A stretch of 64,000 nt of DNA from positions 124,001 to 188,000 of the forward strand of contig NZ_JBBWVE010000006.1 of the NCBI RefSeq assembly GCF_041903755.1, given 5' to 3'. The position numbers and the translations under genes are program-made. Position 1 is the stretch's first letter, and each line of letters opens with the position of its first letter. This stretch comes from Thiocapsa roseilacustris (GTDB lineage Bacteria; Pseudomonadota; Gammaproteobacteria; Chromatiales; Chromatiaceae). The notes under the pieces are model-generated. The model ran no database searches and was not told the DNA's origin. It was given only the letters and a program-made list of their open reading frames with translations. Of this stretch, positions 9,070 through 17,875 are shown in pieces.

Positions 9070-9135
9070 GGAATCGATGTGCAGAAGAAGAAAGCGGTAT
9101 CACTCAAAGATCCGTTAAGCCGCCGATCGGAGTGG

Positions 9136-9166
9136 TCGGGTGGACAAGCGCTGCGCAGTTCACCCG
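9136..9166. repeat. Short palindrome of the GGTGGACAAGCGC type
   Basis: GGGTGGACAAGCGC followed directly by TGCGCAGTTCACCC forms an imperfect inverted repeat downstream of the glycosyltransferase gene. A related string (AGTGGACAAGCGCACGCAGT) appears near 35012-35031. The remaining bases of 9070-9297 show no credible gene. Confidence 0.5.
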
Positions 9167-9297
9167 CGCGTACGGAGCTTTCCCGGCGGGCCTGATGAAT
9201 AAGGCCCACATTTTGTGTCCCGGCGTTCCGCCTCGGTCTTACGTGTTGTCCGAAGCGATGGTCCACGCCCGGTTCAGCCGAAATAAAGAAGCCGCTC

Positions 9298-10800
9298 TCA
9301 ATCGCTCGTGCGGGTTTGATGGATTCGACTGATGTCGTAGACCCTGATGTCTCCTTCGGTATGCACGAGCATATGGTCTTCGATGAAAGCGCCGATCAGG
9401 CCTTCGATTCGGCTCTGCACGTCTCGATCCTGATCGCTGGTCACAAACAGGACGTGGTTGCCTAAATCCAAACACGATCGCACATAATGATCCTCGGCAT
9501 AATAGGCGAAAACGCAATGTTGTAGCTCGGGGCGAGCCACATACGTAGGAAGATACCAGGATTGTCCTTCGATCTCTGTCAGAAGTATGACGTAATCGCG
9601 GTATGGGCCTTCTTGCAGCCAAGACGAGATCTGCGTGATTTCGTTCGGTCTCCAAAGCGTGACATAAAAGTCGTTGTAGAGATGGTCGAGCGTATCGTAG
9701 AGCTTAGGCTTGTAGAGCATTGGGAAAAGCAAAACAAGAACGACAAGCACGTTTCGCCAGCGAGGTTGCCAGCTGACTGTCAGGCGTGCAAACGGCGAAA
9801 CGGCGAGCGGAAGTGCCAACACGAAACCAAATAGAAGATATCGGTCCCATAGATCCCATCCGCGATCAAGCGTGAAACGATACATAATGGTCGAGTAGAC
9901 CGCAAACAAGAGCAGGTAAAATGCTTTCTCCAGCGAGAATCGACGGCGCGCGATGTCTGAGAGGAGAAGAATGAGGCCGATGATAACAGCAATCGCTATG
10001 CCGTAGCCTAGGTGTTTCGTGGATTTTTCGCTGATAACTTGAGCGGCTTCAATCGCTCCGACGGGCTTGACGCCGTGATACCAGCCCTTGGCCTGACTGA
10101 AGCCGAGGAAAGGATCTCCGGTATGCAGATAGTTGCCGTAGGTCCAGATCAGTGGGTACAGGAAAAGTCCACAGAGAACCAAGATGGACTCGGTGCGGCT
10201 GCGGGTCTTGGCGTAATAATACGCGACGAAGATCGGCGCGAGGACCCACCCCTCGTAACGGGTCATGACCGATAACGCGAGGACGAGCACAGCTGCGGTC
10301 AGGAGAAGATAGCGGGTGTTGCTCCTGGTGTTTGCCGCGGAAACCAGAAACAGGCTTCCGGTCAGGACCTCGAACAGGAACGTTGGCTCGGTGAGTGAGG
10401 TCGCGCTAAGCCCGATGTGAATCGGAAGGAGTGTGAGGACAATCCCAGTCAGCAGGGCGGTGAGGGGGTCGAAGACCTTGAGAACAAGAAAATACAGGAT
10501 GACGACGGTGAAAGATCCGATCAACAGATTGACGAGTCTCGATGTAACGGTCGGATCATCCAAGAGAACGTAAAATAGGCCATGAAGATAGGTGTTCCCG
10601 GGAAGCCAAACCCCGGAGATCATTATCGAAGGTGCGTGGAACCATTGAAACGCTTGAATGGCGCGAGTCGGTCCGTCGCCCGGGACATCGATGGTAAGAA
10701 GAAGGACGACGAGTCGTAGCGAAAAAGCGATCAGAAAAAGCCAAAACGGGATCCAGTTTGAATGGGCGTGGCTGTTGGCTGAGGTCAGCGATATCGTCAT
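9298..10800 (-). CDS. PMT/ArnT-like integral membrane glycosyltransferase (GT39/GT83 type)
   Basis: A 500-residue polytopic inner-membrane protein with about ten hydrophobic segments in the first 370 residues and a soluble C-terminal part of about 120 residues. The first extracytoplasmic loop contains DVPGDGPTRAIQAF, whose acidic residue fits the catalytic Asp of lipid-phosphate-sugar-dependent transferases. MTRYEGWVLAP matches the conserved region of dolichyl-phosphate-mannose transferase relatives. It probably transfers a sugar from a polyprenyl-phosphate donor to a surface glycan or protein; acceptor and donor cannot be read from sequence. It is convergent with the glycosyltransferase at 6286 and shares its AT-richer composition. 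Confidence 0.75.
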   Translation of the reverse strand: MTISLTSANSHAHSNWIPFWLFLIAFSLRLVVLLLTIDVPGDGPTRAIQAFQWFHAPSIMISGVWLPGNTYLHGLFYVLLDDPTVTSRLVNLLIGSFTVVILYFLVLKVFDPLTALLTGIVLTLLPIHIGLSATSLTEPTFLFEVLTGSLFLVSAANTRSNTRYLLLTAAVLVLALSVMTRYEGWVLAPIFVAYYYAKTRSRTESILVLCGLFLYPLIWTYGNYLHTGDPFLGFSQAKGWYHGVKPVGAIEAAQVISEKSTKHLGYGIAIAVIIGLILLLSDIARRRFSLEKAFYLLLFAVYSTIMYRFTLDRGWDLWDRYLLFGFVLALPLAVSPFARLTVSWQPRWRNVLVVLVLLFPMLYKPKLYDTLDHLYNDFYVTLWRPNEITQISSWLQEGPYRDYVILLTEIEGQSWYLPTYVARPELQHCVFAYYAEDHYVRSCLDLGNHVLFVTSDQDRDVQSRIEGLIGAFIEDHMLVHTEGDIRVYDISRIHQTRTSD

Positions 10801-11006
10801 GGCGTGTGATCTAACCCCTTGCGCGCTACTGACGGGATGGCCGTAGCGTTGGTTGGAAAAATAGGTTCAGCGATCGGGGGCGCGGCCGGGGTGGGTGAAG
10901 AACAGCCCGCGGTCATGTATTCATTTTACACCGGTGGCGTGGCGCGAAATGAACGCGCTTCGAGTGCACCCGGTTTTCGGTTCGAAGCATTCCGGCGGAA
11001 CGGCCG

Positions 11007-11378
11007 TCAAATCCACTTCGGAATCAGGATCAATCCCCAGACCACCAAGGCGAACACGATACTCGAAAAGACCGCAGCCGAGGCGATGTCCTTTGCGCGG
11101 GCCGACAGCTCGTTGCGCTCCATGCCGACACGATCGACGTTCGCTTCGATCGCAGAATTCAACAGCTCCACGATGGGGACGATGAGCAGACTGCCGACGA
11201 GCATGGCGCGCTCGACTGCGGAGTCGCCGAGCCACAGTCCCAACGGGAGCAGCGGGATCAGCAGGAAGACCTCCTGACGGAAGGCCTCCTCCAGCTCGAA
11301 ACAGGCCTTGAAACCCTTCATCGAGTATCCAAACGCATAGATGACTCGGCGCCACCCCTTGGCATTCTGATTAGCCAT
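11007..11378 (-). CDS. dgkA: DgkA, diacylglycerol kinase
   Basis: Small trimeric inner-membrane kinase that phosphorylates diacylglycerol to phosphatidate, recycling lipid released during glucan or lipopolysaccharide modification. Its 123 residues match E. coli (122). Three membrane helices are visible, with the signature ELLNSAIEANVDRVG (about residues 70-84) and LSARAKDIASAAV. The ATG overlaps the end of gcvPB by 8 bases, so it is translationally coupled to the glycine cleavage cluster. Confidence 0.95.
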   Translation of the reverse strand: MANQNAKGWRRVIYAFGYSMKGFKACFELEEAFRQEVFLLIPLLPLGLWLGDSAVERAMLVGSLLIVPIVELLNSAIEANVDRVGMERNELSARAKDIASAAVFSSIVFALVVWGLILIPKWI

Positions 11379-12843
11379 GCATGTCCTTGTGGTGTTCTTG
11401 CGGATTCCAGGCGAGATCCAGGTTACGAGCGGCCCGCACGTCGTCGAGTCGACGTACCGGCATGGTGTGGGGAGCGGTTTTGACCAACTCGGGATTGGTT
11501 TGTGCCTCCTCCCGGATCGCGATCATGGCCGCGACGAAGCCGTCGAGCTCCTCCTTGCTTTCGCTCTCGGTTGGCTCGATCAGCAGACATTCGGGAACCA
11601 GCAGCGGGAAGTAGGTGGTCGGGGCGTGATAGCCGTAGTCGAGCAGGCGCTTGGCAAAATCCATCGCGTTGACGTCCAGCTCCTTCGCCTCGCGCCTGAG
11701 CGTGATGATGAACTCGTGGCTGGCGCGACGTTGCGGATAGGCGGCATCGAAGCCGGCGGCCTTCAGCCGCGCCATCAGATAGTTGGCGTTCAGGGTCGCG
11801 AATTCGGAGACGCGGCGCATCCCCTCGCGTCCCAGCAGTCGCGCGTAGATATAGGCGCGCAGCAGGATGCCCATGTTGCCGCCGAACGCGGTGAGGCGCC
11901 CGATGCTCTCGGGGCGTTCGGGCTCGGCGAGCCAACGATACGCGTCGCCGTCGAAGGCGACCAACGGGACCGGCAGGTAAGGCTCAAGCCGCGCCGAGAC
12001 ACCGACCGGTCCGGCGCCCGGACCACCTCCGCCGTGTGGCGTGGAGAAGGTCTTGTGCAGGTTCATGTGGATGACGTCGAAGCCCATGTCGCCCGGGCGG
12101 ACCTTGCCGAGGATGGCGTTGAGATTGGCGCCGTCGTAATAGAGCAGTCCGCCGGCGGCATGGACGCGCGCGGCGATCGCCTGGATGTTGCGATCGAACA
12201 CGCCGACCGTGCTTGGGTTGGTCAGCATGATGCCGGCGGTCCGAGGCCCGACGGCCTGCTCGAGCGCGGCAAGGTCGACGTCGCCGTCGGGTCCGGTCGG
12301 GATCTCGCGGACCTTGAAGCCGCACATGACTGCGGATGCCGGGTTGGTGCCGTGTGCCGCGTCGGGGACCAGGATCTCGGTGCGGGCGAGATCGCCGCGG
12401 GCCAGATGATAGGCGCGGATCATGGCGACGCCGGCCAGCTCGCCTTGTGCGCCGGCGGCGGGGGCCAAGGAGACCGCATGCATCCCGGTGACCTCTTTGA
12501 GCATCTCCTGCAGCTCGTAGAGACAGGCCATGAAGCCTTGGCTATGGGACTCGGGCGCCAGCGGATGCCGCGCCAGGAATCCGGGCAGCATCGCCAGCGT
12601 GTTGCAGGCCCGCGGGTTGTACTTCATCGTGCAGGAGCCCAGCGGGTAGAAATGGGTGTCGATCGAGAAGTTCTTCTGCGACAGCCGTGTGTAGTGGCGG
12701 ACCGCTTGAAGCTCGGAAACCTCCGGCAGGACGGGTCGGCTCCGACGCCGCAGCGCGGCCGGAATATCCGTGACCTCGGGCATGGCGAGCGGTGCCTGCG
12801 CGGTGGCGCGGCGTCCGGGTCTGGAGCGGTCATGTATCAGCAT
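11371..12843 (-). CDS. gcvPB: GcvPB, glycine decarboxylase P-protein subunit 2
   Basis: Second subunit of the split-type P protein of the glycine cleavage system. It binds pyridoxal phosphate and with GcvPA decarboxylates glycine onto the lipoyl arm of GcvH. It has 490 residues. The PLP-lysine region MNLHKTFSTPHGGGGPG is intact, as is NFSIDTHFYPLGSCTMKYNP in the N-terminal third. The ATG at 12843 gives the usual family length; the frame is open 81 bases further upstream. It is separated from gcvPA by tpx and a repeat-filled gap. Confidence 0.95.
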   Translation of the reverse strand: MLIHDRSRPGRRATAQAPLAMPEVTDIPAALRRRSRPVLPEVSELQAVRHYTRLSQKNFSIDTHFYPLGSCTMKYNPRACNTLAMLPGFLARHPLAPESHSQGFMACLYELQEMLKEVTGMHAVSLAPAAGAQGELAGVAMIRAYHLARGDLARTEILVPDAAHGTNPASAVMCGFKVREIPTGPDGDVDLAALEQAVGPRTAGIMLTNPSTVGVFDRNIQAIAARVHAAGGLLYYDGANLNAILGKVRPGDMGFDVIHMNLHKTFSTPHGGGGPGAGPVGVSARLEPYLPVPLVAFDGDAYRWLAEPERPESIGRLTAFGGNMGILLRAYIYARLLGREGMRRVSEFATLNANYLMARLKAAGFDAAYPQRRASHEFIITLRREAKELDVNAMDFAKRLLDYGYHAPTTYFPLLVPECLLIEPTESESKEELDGFVAAMIAIREEAQTNPELVKTAPHTMPVRRLDDVRAARNLDLAWNPQEHHKDMHG

Positions 12844-12920
12844 GGCAGTCGGCTTCGGTGAGTGGGTCGAGTCGGAACCGCAAGGGCACAACGGCGCAAT
12901 GCGTGACGGCGTCGGGCTGA

Positions 12921-13029
12921 GCACCTATCAGCTTCAAAGTCTCTCACGGAGACACGGAGACACGAAGACACGGAGCGTATGTAGGACGGATCTCGGATTC
13001 TCCGTGCCCTCCAGGTCTCCGTGAGAGGT
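12921..13029. repeat. Family C inverted repeat, copy 2
   Basis: Begins GCACCTATCAGCTTC; arms CTCTCACGGAGACACGGAGA and CAGGTCTCCGTGAGAGGT pair to form a long hairpin. Lies between tpx and gcvPB. The family shares a GCACC(T/G)AT end, seen inverted as ATCGGTGC in the copies at 19.5 and 28.7 kb. Confidence 0.8.
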
Positions 13030-13104
13030 AAACCGCGCCCAGAGCGAGATGCTCACTTTCGAGTGGGCTCGACGTTTGGTGCATCCACCGCCCTTAGCGG
13101 GGAC

Positions 13105-13224
13105 GCGGTTTAAAATAATATATTTTTTAATATCTTAAACCGCGCCGACTCCAGCGGTCGTCAAAACTGCCGGGGCCGATCCCATCCAAAAACCTCGCAT
13201 ACCGCACCGGGCGCGGTTTAATTC
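13105..13224. repeat. Family B inverted repeat, copy 1
   Basis: Begins GCGGTTTAAAATAATATA, continues with an A/T run and TATCTTAAACCGCGCC, and ends GGGCGCGGTTTAATTCG. The outer GCGGTTTAA/TTAAACCGC arms are complementary. The internal phrase GCCGGGGCCGATCCCATC is shared with the copy at 26.3 kb. Lies just downstream of tpx and could form a terminator-like structure. Confidence 0.8.
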
Positions 13225-13243
13225 GAGTCGGCAAGAATGCGCC

Positions 13244-13741
13244 TCAGAGTGCAGCCAAGGCCGCGTCGTAGTCGGGCTCTTGGGTGATGTCGGGTACGAG
13301 CTGGGTGTAGACGACCTTGTTGTCGGCATCCAGGACCACGACGGCGCGGGCGGTGATGCCGGCGAGCGGACCGTCCTCGATGAGCACGCCGTAGTCCTTT
13401 GCGAAGCTGCGCGAGCGCATCATGGACAGCACGACGACATTCTCGATGCCCTCGGCCGCGCAGAAGCGACCCATCGCGAAGGGCAGGTCGGCCGAGATCA
13501 CCAAGGCGACCGAGTCGGGTTTGCCGGCCATTGCCGTGTTGAAGTGCTTGGTCGAGGTCGCGCAGACCGGCGTGTCCAGGCTGGGAACGATGTTGAGCAG
13601 CTTCTTCTTGCCGGCGAAATCGGCCAAGGACTTGTCGCCGAGATCCTTGTCGACCAGCTTGAAGTCGGGCGCGGTGCTGCCGACGGCGGGCAGGTCGCCG
13701 GCGAGCTGGACGGGGTTGCCTTGCAGTGCTGTTTGAGCCAT
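13244..13741 (-). CDS. tpx: Tpx, lipid-hydroperoxide-type thiol peroxidase
   Basis: Atypical 2-Cys peroxiredoxin that reduces hydroperoxides with thioredoxin; periplasmic or cytoplasmic depending on species, with no signal peptide visible here. It has 165 residues from the ATG at 13741 (E. coli 168). The peroxidatic cysteine is in SLDTPVCATSTKHFN (about residue 60) and the resolving cysteine in FAMGRFCAAEGI (about 94). APDFKLVDKDLGDKSLADF is typical of the N terminus. It is placed between the two gcvP subunit genes on the same strand, an unusual insertion into the cluster. Confidence 0.96.
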   Translation of the reverse strand: MAQTALQGNPVQLAGDLPAVGSTAPDFKLVDKDLGDKSLADFAGKKKLLNIVPSLDTPVCATSTKHFNTAMAGKPDSVALVISADLPFAMGRFCAAEGIENVVVLSMMRSRSFAKDYGVLIEDGPLAGITARAVVVLDADNKVVYTQLVPDITQEPDYDAALAAL

Positions 13742-13789
13742 GAGTGTGTTCCGATCGTTGGTGGTTGGATGTTGCATCCATGTCGGCGC

Positions 13790-13821
13790 GGGTTGGGCAC
13801 GCTACGCTTTGCCCAACCTAC
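13790..13821. repeat. Short palindrome of the GGTTGGGCA type
   Basis: GGTTGGGCA, a 10-base loop and TGCCCAACC form a perfect 9-base-pair hairpin followed by TACG. It lies between gcvPA and tpx on the minus-strand transcript and may serve as a mild terminator or 5' leader structure of tpx. Confidence 0.6.
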
Positions 13822-13911
13822 GGCTGAAGGCGTTTACATATCTTTACGCTTTGTTTTCAAACCGCCCCTTACTCACGCCCGGTCCGATTCACAGGGTTGA
13901 GGCAAGCGCTG

Positions 13912-15312
13912 CTAAATCTTGGGCGCCACCGGGTAGGACGCCTGCGTTTGGGTTGCGATGATACGCCCGAGCTTGCTTGCGTAGGAGTGCATTTCCTCCT
14001 CCGTTCTCAGCTCGGTCGCGCAGACCAGGACCGCGGGATCGAGCTCCGGATACTCCGCGCCGAGGTCGCATCCGCCCAGGATGTTGTGTGAAGCCAGCGA
14101 GCGAAGGACGACCGCCGCGGGTGCCGGCAGGCGCAGCGCCTGTTCGTGAAAGACCGGGCGGTCGAACAGGGGCTCCACGCCCGGGACTGCGCACAGCAGC
14201 TCGGCGAGCCGTCGTGTGTTGGCATGACAGGCCGCGGCGACACGCTCCAATCCCTCGGCGCCCAGGAGGGTCATGTGGATGGTCGCGGCGGTGACCAGTA
14301 ACCCTTGATTGGTGCAGATGTTGGAGGTCGCCTTGTTGCGCCGGATATGTTGCTCGCGGGCCTGCAGGGTCAAGGTGAAGCCCGGTTTGCCGTCGAGATC
14401 GAGCGTGCGGCCGACGATGCGCCCCGGCAGTTGGCGCACGAATTCCTGACGACAACAGAGGAACCCTGCATAGGGTCCGCCGGACGCGAGCGGCATGCCC
14501 AAGGGTTGCGCCTCACCGCAGGCGATATCCGCGCCGGTGCTGCCCCAGTCTCCGGGCGGGGAGAGCAGGGCGAGCGCGACCGGGTTGACGACCCCGATGA
14601 CCAGTGCGTCGCGGGCGTGGGCCCAGTCGGTGAGCGCGTCGACGTCTTCGAGCACGCCAAAGAAGTTAGGCTGATTGACAACGAGCGCGGCGTAGGGGCC
14701 TTGCTCCGCCAGCGCATCCAGCGCCTCGATCCTGGTGTGTCCGCCACGCAGGTCAAACGGCACCTCGACCAGCTCGATCCCCTGGGTGGAGACGATGCAG
14801 CGCAGGGTGCGTCGATAGGCCGGATGCAGGGATCGCGGTACGAGGACCTTTTCTGACTTGACCTTGCGGTTCGCGCGCACGGCCATCAAGACCGCCTCGG
14901 CCAGACCCGAGGCGCCGTCGTAGAGCGATGCGTTGGAGACGTCCAGTCCGGTCAAGGCGACCATCATGGACTGGAACTCGTAGAGCAGCTGCAGGGTGCC
15001 CTGACTGGCCTCCGCCTGATAGGGCGTGTAGGCGCTGTAGAACTCCCCGCGGCCGGCGATCTGCCAGACTGCGGCCGGGATGTGATGATCGTAGGCACCG
15101 GCGCCGATGAAGCAGAGCGGCTGCCCGTCGGCGCGCGCGCGCGACTGCATCAGTCGAGCGATGTCCATCTCGGCCATGCCGGAGGGGATAGCGGCTAGCT
15201 CCCCGATCTGAAGCTCGGCCGGGATCTCGTCGAACAGATCATCGATGGAGGCGACGCCGACGGTGTCGAGCATCGCGGCGATGTCGTCGGGGGTGTGGGG
15301 TACAAAGGGCAT
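13912..15312 (-). CDS. gcvPA: GcvPA, glycine decarboxylase P-protein subunit 1
   Basis: First subunit of the split P protein; works with GcvPB in glycine decarboxylation. It has 466 residues. MPFVPHTPDDIAAML at the start and FIGAGAYDHHIPAAVW and YTPYQAEASQGTLQ are hallmark sequences. The upstream region carries a 7-base tandem repeat instead of a recognisable ribosome-binding site. It is downstream of gcvT and gcvH and probably part of the riboswitch-controlled transcript, though the 264-base gap with a 26-base palindrome may modulate read-through. Confidence 0.95.
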   Translation of the reverse strand: MPFVPHTPDDIAAMLDTVGVASIDDLFDEIPAELQIGELAAIPSGMAEMDIARLMQSRARADGQPLCFIGAGAYDHHIPAAVWQIAGRGEFYSAYTPYQAEASQGTLQLLYEFQSMMVALTGLDVSNASLYDGASGLAEAVLMAVRANRKVKSEKVLVPRSLHPAYRRTLRCIVSTQGIELVEVPFDLRGGHTRIEALDALAEQGPYAALVVNQPNFFGVLEDVDALTDWAHARDALVIGVVNPVALALLSPPGDWGSTGADIACGEAQPLGMPLASGGPYAGFLCCRQEFVRQLPGRIVGRTLDLDGKPGFTLTLQAREQHIRRNKATSNICTNQGLLVTAATIHMTLLGAEGLERVAAACHANTRRLAELLCAVPGVEPLFDRPVFHEQALRLPAPAAVVLRSLASHNILGGCDLGAEYPELDPAVLVCATELRTEEEMHSYASKLGRIIATQTQASYPVAPKI

Positions 15313-15328
15313 ATAGTGATGAGTGGTG

Positions 15329-15365
<37 letters not shown>

Positions 15366-15499
15366 ATACAATTTCTTGAACAGTGGCTTAGCGACCGGAA
15401 AGCCGAAAAACCGAAGTGTGTTGAGCATAACTCAGGTTCCCGGCCGAACCGCGTCTGCTGCGGTCGTTTGCAGTGCCTGCTCGGCTTGACCACCCGAGC

Positions 15500-15525
15500 G
15501 TAGGGGCGACTTAAGTCGCCCCTAC
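15500..15525. other. Perfect 26-base palindrome between gcvH and gcvPA
   Basis: GTAGGGGCGACTT followed by its exact complement AAGTCGCCCCTAC. In RNA it would form a strong hairpin between the gcvH stop and the gcvPA leader. No T-run follows on the minus strand, so it is not a standard intrinsic terminator; it could be a processing or stability element, or a member of a dispersed palindrome family. Confidence 0.7.
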
Positions 15526-15576
15526 ATGCGTCCCGGCATTGCGTTCGTGACTTGTCCACGAATCACCCAACGCAGT

Positions 15577-15969
15577 CTATGCCTCGTCCTCGACGACCTG
15601 CTGATAGGCGGCTGCGTCCAGGAGTCCGGCGAGCGCCGTCATGTCGTTCGGGGCGAGGCGGAAGATCCAGCCTTCGTCGTAGGGGCTGTTGTTGATCGAC
15701 TCCGGGCTGTCGTTCAGGATCGCGTTGGACTCGATGACCTCGCCGGCGAGCGGTGAATAGATATCGGAGGCGGCCTTGACCGACTCGACCACGGCGCAGG
15801 CCTCCTCGGCGTCGACCTCGCGCCCTTGATCCGGGATCTCGACGAAAACGATGTCGCCGAGCGCCTCTTGGGCGTGATCGGTGATCCCGACGGTGACGGT
15901 GCCGTCGCCGTTGTCTCTGATCCACTCGTGGCTCTTGGTGTATCTCAGGTCAGCAGGGACGTCGCTCAT
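15577..15969 (-). CDS. gcvH: GcvH, lipoyl carrier protein of glycine cleavage
   Basis: Carries the aminomethyl group between the P and T proteins on a lipoylated lysine. It has 130 residues. The lipoylation lysine lies in VESVKAASDIYSP (about residues 61-73), preceded by LGDIVFVEIPDQG; the N terminus YTKSHEWIR is diagnostic. Lies 83 bases downstream of gcvT and belongs to the same transcript. Confidence 0.97.
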   Translation of the reverse strand: MSDVPADLRYTKSHEWIRDNGDGTVTVGITDHAQEALGDIVFVEIPDQGREVDAEEACAVVESVKAASDIYSPLAGEVIESNAILNDSPESINNSPYDEGWIFRLAPNDMTALAGLLDAAAYQQVVEDEA

Positions 15970-16052
15970 GGTTCTCTCCGATCAATCGACGGGTTGTCTA
16001 TGCGGTCGTCGTACGTTGGCGGTTCACATGTCCGGACCCCGGACTGCAGCGG

Positions 16053-17144
16053 TCAGAGGTCGATGCAGCTCCGGCCTTGCCGCACGAACGGTGGTTTGAC
16101 GATGCGTGCGCTCACGGGTTTACCGCGGATGTCGACCGCGCACTCCGCGGGTGTGCCGGGCTCGACCCGCGCGAACGCGATCGAGCGCTCCAGGGTGGGC
16201 GAGAAGCCGCCCGAGGTGACCTCGCCGACCACCCGGCCGTCCGCGAGGACGCTCTGGTGCGGGCGCAGGACGCCGCGGCCGGTCAAGAGGAGGCCGACGA
16301 AGTCGCGTCTCTCGGGATGGTCGCGCCGAGCGGTCAGGGCCTCGCGGCCGATGAAGTTGCGCTCCTGCGGCTGCCAGGCGATGGTCCAGCCCAGGCCGGC
16401 GTCGAGCGGGCCGACCGTCTCGTCCATATCCTGACCGTAGAGGTTCATGCCGGCCTCCAGGCGCAGGGTATCCCGAGCGCCGAGGCCGCAGGGGCGCACA
16501 TCCTCCGCGAGAAGCGCGCGCCAGAGTGCAGCGCCATCCGCGCTCGGCAGCATGATCTCGAAGCCGTCCTCTCCGGTGTAGCCGGTGCGCCCGACAAACC
16601 AGTGCGCGTCTTCGGCGGCGAAGAAGGGCCCGACCTGCATCGCCGAGGCGCGCAGGCAATCGGACAACAGCGGCTCGACGCGGGTACGCGCATCCGGTCC
16701 CTGTACGGCGATCATGGCGAGGTCGTCGCGGCTTCGGATGTCGACCTGCCGGCCGGTGACCTGTGACTGCATCCAGTCGATGTCCTTGTCTGCGGTGCCG
16801 GCGTTGACCACCGCGCGATACCGCTCGGGTCCGCGAAAATAAAGGATGAGGTCGTCGATCACGCCGCCCTGAGGGTTGAGCATGCAGGCGTAGAGCGCCT
16901 TGCCCGTTGCGTTCAGTTTGGCGGCATCGTTGGCGAGCAGATGTCGCAGGAAGGGCAGGGCATCCGGGCCTTCGATGTCGACCGGGCGCATGTGGGAGAC
17001 GTCGAACATCCCGGCGGCGCGGCGAACCGCGTGATGTTCTTCGATCTGAGAGCCGTACTGCAGCGGCATGTCCCAGCCGCCGAAGGGCACGATCCGGGCG
17101 CCGAGACGCTCATGCTCCGAAAACAAGGGTGTGCGAAATCCCAT
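16053..17144 (-). CDS. gcvT: GcvT, aminomethyltransferase of glycine cleavage
   Basis: Tetrahydrofolate-dependent T protein that releases ammonia and forms methylene-THF from the GcvH-bound intermediate. The 363 residues from the ATG at 17144 match E. coli (364). The start is backed by a GGAGA ribosome-binding sequence about 6 bases upstream; the open frame runs 88 codons further upstream through non-coding leader. GARIVPFGGWDMPLQYGS and FDVSHMRPVDIEG are the N-terminal hallmarks. First gene after the tandem glycine riboswitch. Confidence 0.96.
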   Translation of the reverse strand: MGFRTPLFSEHERLGARIVPFGGWDMPLQYGSQIEEHHAVRRAAGMFDVSHMRPVDIEGPDALPFLRHLLANDAAKLNATGKALYACMLNPQGGVIDDLILYFRGPERYRAVVNAGTADKDIDWMQSQVTGRQVDIRSRDDLAMIAVQGPDARTRVEPLLSDCLRASAMQVGPFFAAEDAHWFVGRTGYTGEDGFEIMLPSADGAALWRALLAEDVRPCGLGARDTLRLEAGMNLYGQDMDETVGPLDAGLGWTIAWQPQERNFIGREALTARRDHPERRDFVGLLLTGRGVLRPHQSVLADGRVVGEVTSGGFSPTLERSIAFARVEPGTPAECAVDIRGKPVSARIVKPPFVRQGRSCIDL

Positions 17145-17439
17145 CCGACTCTCCGTTCGCCTGGTGGCTCGCCCGACGGGCTGGCCTGTTGAGTCGTCAC
17201 CGCTCGCGAGGCGTCGACCAGGGTCAATATCGGGCGCAGGTGCGCTCGATACAAAGGGCGAAGGAAACGGGTGATGCGCGAAGGCCGCGTACGGGTCGAC
17301 CGTCCGATACAGGACGGCGAGCCCGAATGCGAATGCGCTTGAGGGTGCGACCCCGGATGCGGGGACGACGGAGCAGGCGCGCGGCGCGTTCCGGACTCGT
17401 GCAGGCACGCTCCTTCGGGATCCACCCGGATCCTCGACA

Positions 17440-17640
17440 CCGCCCCTCTGTCCCAGACCTGAGAGTTTGCAGGCGGCCGAAGACTCGGTCGCCGCTGCCC
17501 CTTCGGTGGATCCCGACTGTCGGTGCAGTCCGGACCGCTCTCCAGAGTCGGTCGTTATTCCCGCGGTCCTTTTGCCTGAGCGATTCCGGGCAGTGTTGCG
17601 CCTTCGGCGCCGGCCGAGGCCGGACTCTCCCGCGGGACTT
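17440..17640 (-). promoter_or_regulatory. Tandem glycine riboswitch upstream of gcvT
   Basis: On the minus strand two glycine aptamers follow each other. Aptamer I (about 17637-17558) has GCGGGAGAGTCCGG, the GCCGAAGGCGCAA core and CGCTCAGGCAAAAGGACCGC. Aptamer II (about 17545-17443) has CTGGAGAGCGGTCC, CCACCGAAGGGGCAGCGGCG and ACTCTCAGGTCTGGGACAGAG. These GCCGAAGG / CTCAGG / GGAC blocks define the class. About 300 bases separate aptamer II from the gcvT start, so the expression platform lies in that leader; its terminator or anti-terminator was not resolved by eye. Glycine binding is expected to switch the gcv transcript on, as is usual for gcv-linked tandem switches. Confidence 0.9.
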
Positions 17641-17699
17641 GACGCGAAACAGGACTATAAGCGCGGTTCGGTCGGATTTCCAGCCATGGCGGTTGCGGA

Positions 17700-17790
17700 C
17701 TTAAACCGCGCTCGGTGCGGCATGCGTTGTTTGTTGGATTGGCTTGACCGCGCCAGCTCCGACAACCCTCGGAGCTGGCGCGGTTTAAGT
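17700..17790. repeat. Family B inverted repeat, copy 2
   Basis: Begins CTTAAACCGCGCTCGGTGC and ends with CTCGGAGCTGGCGCGGTTTAAG, with an inner hairpin GCCAGCTCCGA/TCGGAGCTGGC. Lies immediately upstream of the riboswitch on the minus strand. Confidence 0.8.
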
Positions 17791-17875
17791 CATTCCCGGG
17801 AAGGGAATAATCTGCGTGTAGTGCGAATTCATTCGCACGCACTGCTTACACTTGCCTGTTGAGTCTGTCCGCGTT

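Noticed and set aside
9066..9332. 88-codon frame after the glycosyltransferase
   Set aside because: Runs through the short palindrome and under the end of the membrane glycosyltransferase gene; no family or ribosome-binding support.
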